Shown: positions 12,556 to 23,170 of the stretch, one piece after another | Layout of the letters: the number at the start of each line of letters is the position of its first letter | How positions within the stretch are numbered: position 1 is the stretch's first letter | Source of the DNA: Aralia elata | Lineage: Eukaryota; Streptophyta; Magnoliopsida; Apiales; Araliaceae | Assembly (NCBI GenBank): GCA_034770075.1 | Contig: JAVJAP010000044.1 | Location: 62,001-126,000, forward strand | Length of the DNA stretch: 64,000 nt | Direction: 5' to 3' | Translations under genes and position numbers: made by a program | Notes under the pieces: generated by a model | Told to the model about the DNA's origin: nothing | The model's input: the letters and a program-made list of their open reading frames with translations, nothing else | Databases searched by the model: none

Positions 12556-14499
12556 CTTTAAGTTGATCGAAAAGATCGTCTATCCTGGGCAATGGGCACT
12601 TGCTCTTAATCGTGACTTTGTTCAACTCTCGATAGTCGATACAAAGCCTCATTGATCCGTCTTTCTTCTTTACAAACAGGACTGGTGCCCCTCATGGAGA
12701 TACACTCGGACGAATATACCCCTTATCTAGCAGCTCCTGCAGTTGAACCATCAGTTCCTTCATCTCCACCGGTGCCATCCTGTATGGCGCCTTTGAGATC
12801 GTTGCAGTTCCCAGTACCAAATCGATTACAAACTCCACTTCTCTATCCGGCGGTAAACCCGGTAACTTGTCTAGGAAAACATCTGGAAATACCCTTACTA
12901 TAGGTATCTGACCCAGCTCACCCTCTGCTCGTCGGGTATCAACCACGTGAGCCAGATAACCTATACAACCCTTTCTAAACAATTTATTCGCTTGCATCAT
13001 CGTCAGACAACAAGATTGTCTCGGCGATTTACTACCATAGAATATGACCTTCGACTTATTCGGAGTCTTCAGGTGTATACATTTCTTCTGACAGTCAATT
13101 ATAGCCCCGTGACTAGACAACTAATCCATTCCAAGAATTACATCAAATTCTCCTAGTCGTATTGAAATTAAATTTATGCTCAGTTTATACCCGTTTATCT
13201 CATCACAACAATTTCTATGGATGTATTCTACAGGAATAACTTCTTTATTAGTTACTTCAATATTCATACGATTCTCTAATTTCTCACGAGGTAAGTTTAA
13301 CTGTTTAGCAAATTCACCCGACACAAATGAACAGGTAGCACCCGAATTAAACAATACATATGCACTGATATTATTGATTGAAATAATACCTGACACCACG
13401 TCTTTCGATTCCATCGCATCCTGCACTGTCATATTGAAGGTGCATGCTACTGGTCTGTTCTGTTGTGCTGGTCCTCCGATAGTCAGCTTACTGTTGTTCC
13501 CTTGGTTAGCACTGCCTACATTGCTCTCCCTCTTTGGGCAATCCTTCTTCTGATGATCTGAATCGCCACAAGAAAAACAACTTCCTGCCTTCGCCTTTGG
13601 GCATTGTGGGGCAATGTGCCCCGATTGACCATAGTTGAAACAAACTCCTTTTCCTTTCATGCATTCTCCAAAGTGATTCCTTCCACATTTCTCGCATTTA
13701 TTACCCTTCTTTGCATCCCCTCCAGATTTGCTTCCTGACATCTAACTACCGTTCCATTTTCTCTTATTTAGGTTACTTCCCCCACTTCTACCTTCTTTAT
13801 GACCATCATGGCTCTTCTTCTTTTTCTGATCTTGTTGTCAAAGCTTCATTTCCTCCCTCAGCAATGATTGGTTTCTCAAGTAATGTAGAAAATGTGTTGA
13901 TCTGCAAAACCGCAACCTTACTATACACCCAGGGCTTCAACCCTTGTTCAAATCTCTTCGCTCGCCTAGCTTCGGTGTCCACCTGATGTGGAGCAAACCT
14001 AGCTAACTCGTTGAATTTTGCGGCATACTCCGCAACTGACATGCCTCCTTGCTTTAGTTCCAAGAACTTTATCTCCATACTTGCCTGCGTGCTTGCTGGA
14101 AAGTAATTTTCAAAAAACAGCTCCTTGAAATGAGCCCATGCAATCGTGCCTTCCCCAGCTCGACCTTTATTTGCCTTCCACCAGTAATTTGTCTCACCTT
14201 TTATCATGAAAGTGGCAAACGATGTTTTTTGTTCTTCGGCCACTCGTGCGACCTCGAAAACTTTCTCCATTTCTTCTACCTATGTCTGGGTTTCAATCGG
14301 ATCCGTAGTCCCACGAAACTCCGGTGGTCCTACTAATTTGAAGTCCTTAAAGTTCGCCATGTGACTTCCTGGCTGATCGACCGCAACGGCTGGTCTGCCC
14401 CGCATCGCTTCTGCTAATAAGTTCACAAAAGTCCGCATAGGGTCTGCCTGACCCTCCTCGTTATTCACCGACTCTTCCACCCTTGTGTATCTAGGTGGT
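12556..14499 (-). pseudogene. Element D1: Tekay-like gag-pol, 5' half only
   Basis: Reading right to left from the element-C insertion, this holds Gag (FRGTTDPIETQT, WARFKELFFENYFP-type block, FNELARFAPHQVD), the zinc knuckle region, protease and the start of RT (MRLCIDYRELNKV-type block, ending DDLFDQLK). It ends abruptly at 12556. The copy is decayed: TAG in gag near 14282, an 8-base deletion near 13835 relative to D2, TAG before MSGSKSGGD, TAG near 13121 and TGA near 12693. The protease motif reads LFNSGATC, so the catalytic Asp is Asn. The first codons of this gag are at 25857-25870 on the far side of element C. It is closely related to D2 at 30206-34689. Confidence 0.85.
14495..14499. 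repeat. Target-site duplication of element C (left copy)
   Basis: GTGGT here and GTTGT at 25852-25856 flank element C. The uninterrupted homologous site in D2 near 34677 reads ...GGGTTGTCTTTG, so GTTGT was the target and the left copy has one change. Confidence 0.65.
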
Positions 14500-17260
14500 T
14501 GTGACACTCCCAAATCCGGGTACTTCATTTCCACAGGATTTGGTGTTCACTATCAATATATATCACATCACATCTAACTACCCATTCAATCATAATGGAA
14601 ATACTATTAATAAAAACGGGAATCTCCCATTAAAGGATTACAACATCATTCATAAATAAATCCCAGGTCATCTAACCTTAAATAAACATCAATGCAAAAA
14701 CATAAATTAAGTCTATTACATAAACATCATTTAATCAAATAAAACAAGTCTTCGTCACTTGTTTGCTTTTCCTTTGCCCTTACTAGTAGATGGCTTATCA
14801 GTTCTTTCAACTTTAGCTACAATGTTATTATGCAAGGGGTGAGAAGAAATTTCCCAGCAAGTAACACAATAAAATAGTAATAATAACATGCGAATAAACA
14901 ATGGGTATCGAATAATCGAAGATTCAGCTTTTGAGTCAAGAATATAAAACAAGATTCAAAAGAACGTCTGAGGGTCTTAAGACCACGAACTATGTCCCAG
15001 GTTATCAAGTATTTCTACTTTAAACCTTTAACAGTCGTAAGACTATATGGACCTTGCTTCTCGTACTCAGGGGGATCAGCCTTTTGTACCATGTATGTGC
15101 ACAACATCTTAACGCTAACGCGTAAATAAAATCCCCTGTATAAGGGTTGTTCATCTCAGTTTGACATCGGAGTCCGGACCAAAGGAAGTCTGGTTTGGAT
15201 TTACTTCAATAACGTTTCTAGAATTTAGAACGCTCATCAACTATGGACTAGTCGAATCAATAAGGGTTCACTAGTCAATCAAGGTTCAATAAAAAAAACG
15301 TAATTGATATTCGAGAATCAAAGACTGAATCTCACAAAAGATACAACAGAATTAAGAACTTGCTCAAATAAGTAATAGCATTATAAAGCTTGCATGATAA
15401 AAGGATGAAGTTCAGGAACTTGCGTAGAAATAATTAAATAAGGATAAGATACTTGCTTTCAATGAAATAAAAAGATTAGGGATAGTAAACTTGCACACTA
15501 AAGAGTGAAGTTAAGAAAACTTGCCTCGTGCGTAGATTATACGTTTACTATTCGCGTTCCTCACTTAATCCTACATATCATTTCAAGTCACGATACCAAT
15601 TAATTATAACATAATTAGTATCATGAGTATATTCTCTTTTCTCTTATCTTAAACCTAAGTCTGATTATATTAATGACATTTACAACATCAACTTTTAAAC
15701 ACATTAGTAAACCTTACAAATAACAAGTTAAAACGCAATCAACTTACTCATTAATCTCATATAACATCATTTAACATCAAAATGTATGATTATTACATTT
15801 TTCATATTCACTAGATTAGTTTACAATTACATTCTCTGGGCTTGAACATTTAAATAAAATATTCTGGGTCAGTCTGCTAACCGGCGCGGCCGTGCCGCTT
15901 TTGTTCTTAGCACCAGCACGGCCGCGCTGTGCCTGACCTTTGGCTCTGGTCTACATGTGGCGCGGCCGCGCCACTTTTGTTCTTAGCACCAGCGTGGCCG
16001 CACTGGTGCGCAGACTTAGGTACTGTAGTTCTCGCAGAACACAGAAAATGCCAAATTTGGCCAAAGTTTTATCCAAGCCACAAATCAAACACTACGCATG
16101 GGTTTTGGACTTTACAGAAACACAAAATAACAATCATAGCATGATTTTACTAACTTAAACAACCTAAATATCTGAATTTAAACCCATAAATCTAATACTT
16201 TTGTAAAAACACTATTTTTAAACATATTTAGCGAATTCATTCACTATGGATTCGTTACACAACCAAATCAGTTTGTATAACTTGCATTATTTTCATATTT
16301 GAATGTATAAACATAATAGGTCATCAATTTACCGATTAATATGCATTTAAAACATGAATTTTCATACATATAGTTCCTATTCATACATAACTACTCTTTA
16401 AATTCCAGAACTTCCAATTAAAGGCATAATCTCATGAATTAATCCAATTAAATAATTTATAAACATCATGCAGTAAATTATACATGCATTTAAACAATTA
16501 TAATCAATTTATAATCAATTACACATGAAGCTTCATTATCAGAAAACTTACAGACTACTTTCATGGAAGAATTTAAAACATAAATTAAACTTAGTTTGAA
16601 GAATTACCTTTGATAAGATGTTAGTTAATGCAATAAAGATGAATGAATTTTCTTCTTCAATTCTCTCAAACTCTCTTTCTTTTTCTCTCTATATTAGCTA
16701 TTAGGAACTGATGAAATTGAATGACTGGAAGTACGCATACAAAACAACTGATGAACATGGGTGTCAGTTAATCTCATAGTGGGTTAACTGACTTCAACCC
16801 CTATTAAGGCCTTGTTTGGCTAACCTTTATAGGCTCCATTTGGTTTATTTTAATAAATTACTGATTATAAAGTTCATGTCACATATTTAAATTAACTAAA
16901 TAATCTCATTTAATTCAATTAAATAAAATAGAATAATACTACATTAAATCACATAGTCACATAAATAAAATTCTCCTTTATTAATAATGACAAATTATTA
17001 AATCTCTAATTAATTATAAAATTAATTAGAAATAACATTATACTTATTCAAATAATGCATTTAATCAAATAAATTCAATTAAACACATACTTTAAATATA
17101 AAAATTCTTCACATTAATTTAATTAATGTAACACGTATAATTAAATTAATCTATCACAATTTCATCAATTAATCAATTAATTCAACAATCAAATCATCGA
17201 AAAATATTTATTCAATCAATAAATATTTAAATTTAAGTTACAAATTTCTCGTTTGTCATA
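14500..17260 (-). repeat. Element C 3' LTR
   Basis: This sequence of about 2.76 kb begins TGTGACACTCCC and ends ...CGTTTGTCATA next to the polypurine tract. It is nearly identical throughout to the LTR at 23171-25851, including the paired regions around 14800-15240 and 16600-16800. It differs by an extra GC-rich segment of about 80 bp at about 15885-15965 and by scattered substitutions. High similarity between the two LTRs indicates a fairly recent insertion relative to the neighbouring elements. Confidence 0.9.
15880..16012 (-). repeat. GCGCGGCCGCGC palindrome array in element C LTR
   Basis: Four GC-rich words of the type GGCGCGGCCGCGCC or AGCACGGCCGCGCTG occur here, in two pairs separated by the phrase TTTTGTTCTTAGCACC. 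The other LTR of the same element has only one pair (about 24553-24602). The reversed LTR at 6138-8022 has related words at about 6905-7000. Confidence 0.85.
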
Positions 17261-17364
17261 TCTTTCCCCCTTAAAAGGATTCTGTCCCCAGAATCTCGAC
17301 TCAATTAACTCGTCCCGTTACATTCTCCCCCCCCCCCCTTTACAAAGATTCTGTCCCCAGAATC
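17261..17364 (-). other. Element C polypurine tract and duplicated hairpin module
   Basis: On the minus strand a purine tract (TTAAGGGGGAAAGA) abuts the 3' LTR. Next to it is a hairpin, GATTCTG-TCCC-CAGAATC (17278-17295). The same hairpin recurs at 17347-17364 beside a second purine tract (about 17327-17341) that is followed by TGTAACGG, resembling an LTR start. So two PPT-hairpin modules lie in tandem. Confidence 0.75.
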
Positions 17365-17376
17365 GCTACACATAGA

Positions 17377-20300
17377 TTAAGCAAATAACTGAGGATGATT
17401 TCCCATCATCTGATCTTCAAGTTCCCACGTTGCTTCTTCAGCGTTATGGTTCCTCCAGATCACCTTAACAGAAGGTATAATTTTATTTCTTAGCACTTGC
17501 TCTTTCCTGTCAATAATCTAAACAGGCTCTTCTTCGTAAGACAAATCTTTTTCAACTTGCAGGGGTTCATACTCTATGACATGCTTGTAGTAGGGTTTGT
17601 ATGGTCGTAACACCGAGACATGAAAGACATTGTGGATGTGTTCCAGCGCTGGAGGTAAAACTACCTTATAAGCGACCTCACCAACTCTTCTTAACAGTTC
17701 AAAGGGTCCAATGAACCTCGGGCTCAGTTTTCCCTTCTTACCAAAACGAATCTTACCTTTCCAGGGAGATACTTTCAAGAAAATGTAGCTACCAGACTCA
17801 AATTCTCGATCCTTACGATGTTGATCGGCGTATTTCTTCTGTCTATCCTGAGCTGCTATCAATCTTGATCTGATCACTTTGACGATTTCTGTGGTCTGTT
17901 GTACCAGTTCTGGTCCTAGCAATTGTCGTTCGCCAACTTCATCCCAACATAATGGAGTTCTACACTTTATGCCGTACAACGATTTGTAAGGCGGCATGCC
18001 AATACTTGCGTGGTAACTGTTGTTGTAAGCAAATTCCACCAATGGTAGATGATCATCCCAATTTCCTTTGAAGTCCATAATGCAAGCTCGTAACATATTT
18101 TCCAATGTCTGAATCGTTCTTTCGCTCTGTCCGTCGGTCTGTGGATGATACGCCGTACTCATACGTAACTGCGTTCCCAAGCATTCCTGTAGTCATTTTC
18201 AAAAGTTTGATGTGAAGCGCGGATCCCTATCTAAGACAATAGATATTGGAACACCGTGCCTTGAAATAATCTCTTTGACGTACAACTTTGCCAGCTGATC
18301 TAAGTTGAATCTGATCTTGACTGGTAAGAAATGTGCTGATTTCGTCAGTCGGTCCACGATAACCCATACTGCGTTAAAACTTTTTTGAGTCATCGGAAGA
18401 CCTACTACGAAATCCATGGTGATGTGCTCCCATTTCCATTCTGGAATTTCTAACGGTTGTAACAGCCCACTTGGTCTTTGATGTTCGGCTTTAACTTTCT
18501 GACATGTCAAACACTTGACCACACAATCGGCAACGTCTCTCTTCATATTCGGCCACCAAAAATGCTGTCGGAGATCTTGGTACATCTTCGTACTACCCGG
18601 ATGAATCGCATATCTTAAATTATGAGTCTCGCTCAAAATTTCCTCCTTAATCTCCGGTACTTGCAGAACCCAAATTCTTCCCTCGAATCTTAATACTCCC
18701 TCGTTATCCATTTTGAATTTCAGTTCATTACCTCCAGATATTCTTTTCCTGATTTTCTCACATTCTTCGTCCTGATTTTGTGTTTCCTTAACCTTATCCA
18801 CCAAAGTTGAACCGATTCTCAATTGAAATAATTTTTCATCATTCTCTTCCAGAAATTTTACCTCTAACTCTAGTTTCTCCATTGCTGCTATTAGCTCCTC
18901 CTGAGCGGTAATCATAAACAATTTCTCCCAACCCTTTCTGCTTAAGGCGTCGGCCACAACGTTCTCTTTACCCGGATGGAATAAAATTTTGCAGTCATAA
19001 TCCTTTATCAATTCCAACCATCTCCTCTGTCACATGTTCAGATCCTTCTGTGTAAAAATATATTTTAGACTCTAGTGGTCTGTATATATTTCACACTTCT
19101 CCCCGTAAAGATAATGCCTCCATATCTTCAAGGCAAACACCACCGCGGCTAATTCCAAATTATGGGTAGGATACCCCTTCTCATAGTCTTTTAATTGTCG
19201 TGACGCATACGTAATGACCTTACCGTTCTGCATAAGCACACAACCTAGTCCTTTATGCAACGCATCACTGTACACCACAAAATATTCTGTGCTATCCGGT
19301 AGAGACACCACAGGCGCCGTACTCAACCTTTTCTTTAATTCTTGAAAACTTTCCTCACACTTCTCCGTCCAAACGAACTTCACCGTCTTTCTAGTTAAAT
19401 TCGTTAACGGAGTCACGATTTTGGAAAAATCCTGAATGAATCTCCTATAGTAACCCGCCAATCTGAGGAAACTCCTTACTTCCGATGGCGTTTTCGGCTG
19501 ATCCTAGTTAAGCACTGCTTCAACTTTTGACGGATCCACCGAAATCCCATCCTTGTCAATCACATGTCCAAGAAATTACACTCGCTCTATCCAGAATTCA
19601 CACTTTGAAAATTTAGCGTACAACTTCTCTCTTCTTAACGCTTCCAATGTCAACTTCAAATGCCCTGTATGCTCTTCTTTGGTTTTGGAATAAATTAGAA
19701 TATTGTCAATGAATACTACTACAAACTTGTCCAAAAACGGCTTAAACACCCTGTTCATTAAGTCCATAAATGTTGCACGAGCATTCGTTAGACCAAATGA
19801 CATCACCAGAAACTCGTAATGACCATAACAAGTTCTGAACGTTGTCTTCGGTACATCTTCCTTTCTCACCTTTAACTGATGATACCCACTCCTCAAATCT
19901 ATCTTCGAAAAATATCTAGCTCCTTTCAACTGATCAAACAAGTCGCCGATTCTTGGCAACGGGTATTTATTCTTAATTGTGACCTTGTTCAACTCCCTGT
20001 AATCAATGTAAAGTCGCATCGATCCGTCTTTCTTTTTAACAAACAATACCGACACTCCCCACGGCGATACGCTCGGCTGAATATATTTCTTATCTAAAAG
20101 TTCTTGTAGTTGCACCATCAATTCTTTCATATCTATTGGGGCCATACGGTACGGAGATTTCGATATCGGGGCAGTTCCTGGCGCCAAATCGATTACAAAC
20201 TCAACTTTTCTGTCTGGCAGAAGTCTTGGCAAATCGTTTGGAAAGACGTCTACAAAGTCCCTTACGACAGGTATCTCATCTAATTTCGGACTCTCTTTTC

Positions 20301-21882
20301 GAGTATCTACTATGTAGGCTAAGTATCCCACACAGCCTTGTCTTAACAACTTCCTGGCCTGCATCATCGTTAGACAACTCGCTTGTCTAAGCGATTTACT
20401 GCCATAAAATACTACCTTTGACGGAGTCATAAGGTTAATACGTTTCTTCTGGTAATCAATTATCGCTCCATAATTGAATAGCCAATCCATGCCCAAAATA
20501 ACATCAAATTCCCCAAGTTTGATTGGGATCAGATCTACTATCATCACGTTTCCCTTAATATTCACTTTACAGTTCTTGTGTACGTACCTAACAGGAATTA
20601 TTTCCCTATTCGCAATTTCTATGTTCAAAAGGTAATCTAATTCCTCCTTAGGCAATTCTAAGTTCTTAGCAAAGTCATCGGATATAAATGAACAAGTAGC
20701 ACTCGAATCAAACAATACATAAGCATCTATATTATTGATCAGAATGATACCTGACACCACATCGCGAGACTGCACGGCATCTTGCACGGTCATGTTAAAA
20801 GTCCTAGCAGTAGGACGGTTTGTTGGTGCTGATCCGGTTATAGTCAACGTACTACCACCATTGTTTCCCTTATTTCCTCCTGATCCTGTTCCTGCTGCTG
20901 CTTTATTGGGGCAATCCCTAGCCAAATGATCCTTCGACCCACATGTGAAACAAGCGCCCTTCTTCGGATTCGGACAATTCGGTGCTATGTGGCCCTCCTG
21001 GTTGCAATTGTAGCACACCATCTTCCCCTTCAGGCAAATCCCTATGTGATTCTTCCCACATGTGACACATGCTTCTACCTTCTTCTTTTGACTTCCCTGT
21101 TGATTTCCAGCATATCCATTATCATTCCACTTCCTCTTCTGGTTGTGACCACCACTGCTACTACCACTTGCCTTATTACTCTCATTTTCACCCTTCTTCT
21201 TCTTCTGCTCCTGATTATACTTAGTCAGAGCATCACTCCCACCTTCTGTGATGATCGCCTTTTCCAATACTCTATCAAAAGTGTTCAATTGGAACATTGA
21301 CACCTTGCTATACAACCACGGCTTCAACCCTTGTTCAAACCTCCTTGTTTTCCTCTCATTCGTATTCACTTAATAAGTTGCGAACCTAGCCAACTCATTA
21401 AACTTCGTCACGTACTCCGGTACAGTCATGGTACCCTATTTCAGCTCTAGAAATTGAATCTCCATCTGGTTACGCGAACTCATCGGAAAATACATCTCAA
21501 AGAATATCTCCTTAAACCTCTCCCATGCGATTACACCCTGACCTCCTCGAACCTTATTTGCCTGCCACCAATAGCTGGCCTCTGACTTAAGCATGAACAT
21601 TACAAAGGCAGTCTTTTGATCTTCACTGACCCTAGCAACGTCAAATACTTTCTCCATCTCCATCACCCAAGTTTGGGCTTCGATCGGGTTAAGGGAACCC
21701 CTAAATTCTGGCGGTCCTACCGCCTTGAAATCCTTAAATGACGTTACTGGTGGAACTTGCGGCTGATTCGTAAGTGCTCCGGCTAAAAGGTTCACCAACT
21801 GCTGAACAGGATTAGCATTGGCGTCGTTGTTGTTAGTAGAGCTCTCCTGAGCTTATTGACGTGGTTGGTGTCTCGGCGGCAT
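17377..21882 (-). pseudogene. Element C: Tekay-like gag-pol with chromodomain, nonsense mutations only
   Basis: One continuous frame of about 1,500 codons runs from ATG 21882 to the TAA at 17377-17379 and is interrupted only by stops (at about 21853, 21436, 21370, 19576, 19504, 19072, 19030, 18199, 18193 and 17518). No frameshift was found. Domains in order: Gag, zinc knuckle (CYNCNQEGHIAPNC), protease (LFDSSATC, Gly of DSGA replaced by Ser), RT (RELNKV; active site FIDNILIYS, second Asp replaced by Asn), RNase H, integrase with HHCC region and DDE core (TMDFVVGLP, DRDPRF, QSERTIQTLE), and a C-terminal chromodomain-like block (IIDRKEQVLRNK...ATWELE). The chromodomain identifies the Tekay/Del chromovirus group. 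Multiple stops plus the RT and protease changes mean no active product. Confidence 0.9.
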
Positions 21883-22179
21883 TTTCTGTTCAAGAATATG
21901 CGCTTATTAGATTAACACTCAATTTTCTTAAGTGTTCAACATTTAACTCAAATAATTTAGTTTAAACATTTAACACATTACATCTTCAAATTAAACTGAT
22001 ATTTCATTCATTCAAAAGTCTTAGACATAGAAAGATAGCATCACTGCTATTTACATCAACTATCCCAAGATCAAACAATCTTTAGGATTAAATAGTCATA
22101 TTCCATTGTGTATAATCACGCTGAAATTTACATCATTAACTACCATAAATATTTACACATAATTCAAAAAATTCTCCTA

Positions 22180-22938
22180 TCATGGCCTACTAAGGCGTCG
22201 AACTGCCTGTCTACGTTCTTCCTCCATGATACGGCACATTGTCCTGCGTTCCAACATGTACCATGGCAAGTCCTCGAACTGAACTGGATAGTGGAGAATT
22301 CGATCCTAGGCCCTATCAATCGCTGTCTAGAAAGTATAGTCTGTCTCCTCAATCTTAGCCTTCTTTGCCCGTTCACCTTCTTCGGAAATTTCTGCACGTC
22401 AAGCGTTGTTCATCCAAGCATCCTCTGCTCTAGCACATTCTGCTGACTCCTCACTCAGGTCATCCTTCAATTTCTGTATCTCAAGTTTCATCTTTTCATT
22501 CTCAGCCAGCAAGTCTTCTTTTTGACTCTCTGCCTGAACTAACTTCCATTCTACGTCTCCAAGACGTATCTCAAGATCCTCAATCTTTTCATCCTTCTGC
22601 TCTATAAAAGTCTAGCGTATATTTGCCAGTCTCTCCCAATCTCTGACTCTGTCCTGTAACTCTATGGTACGATCATACAAGGCATCGTACATCTCAACAT
22701 CAACAAAGGTAAGGGGTACCTCCTCGGAATCCTCATCATCCTCCTCAGCCTCTACCTCCTGAGGATCCTCCTCCGGATCAGACTCAGGCTCATACTCCTG
22801 ACCCACAACCGTGATCAATGGAGATGACTCTCTGTGTATCAACTGCTCCCGGATAACATGGATATCACGGGGCTCCTCCTCTCTAGCCACTCAGGGCTCA
22901 ACATCCCTAGGCTGACTGAATCCTCCAACATTCGACAT
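22180..22938 (-). pseudogene. Element C ORF upstream of gag: acidic coiled-coil protein
   Basis: This is a single frame of 252 codons from ATG 22938 (start MSNVGGFSQPRD) to TGA at 22180-22182, interrupted by about five stops. It begins with an acidic block (YEPESDPEEDPQEVEAEEDDEDSEE when read in short pieces), continues with a helical Glu/Lys/Leu-rich coiled-coil stretch (KDEKIEDLEIRLGDVEWKL), and ends basic (LPWYMLERRTMCRIMEEERR). It lies between the primer-binding site and gag, as in element B (10776-11519), and the two share length, charge layout and the D-L-x-W-[FY] motif near the end. The D family lacks such an ORF in its leader. I do not recognise it as a named protein. Confidence 0.6.
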
Positions 22939-23155
22939 CCTGACAACAAAGTTTAAATTTTAATTAATACTCGGCACTAGTCGCAGCACATAGGTTGTAA
23001 ACACATAAGCACTTAGCACATAAAGTATTTTATTATCTTTAATGAATTCCGTAATTCATTCCGTAGAACTCGATGAGAGTTTATCACCACTATATTTTCT
23101 GACTCTTAAAAGGCTACTACCCTAAGGTTTTCCCACCTAGGGTTCATAACCTACA

Positions 23156-23167
23156 GCTCTAATACCA
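23156..23167 (-). other. Element C primer-binding site (tRNA-iMet type)
   Basis: On the minus strand this reads TGGTATTAGAGC, one transition from the initiator tRNA-Met complement TGGTATCAGAGC. It lies three bases from the LTR edge. Confidence 0.85.
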
Positions 23168-23170
23168 ACC

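Noticed and set aside
14755..15008. Short minus-strand frames in the element C LTR, repeated at 23398-23679
   Set aside because: The same frames appear in both LTRs only because the LTRs are copies; low-complexity Tyr/Leu-rich products, no conserved domain.
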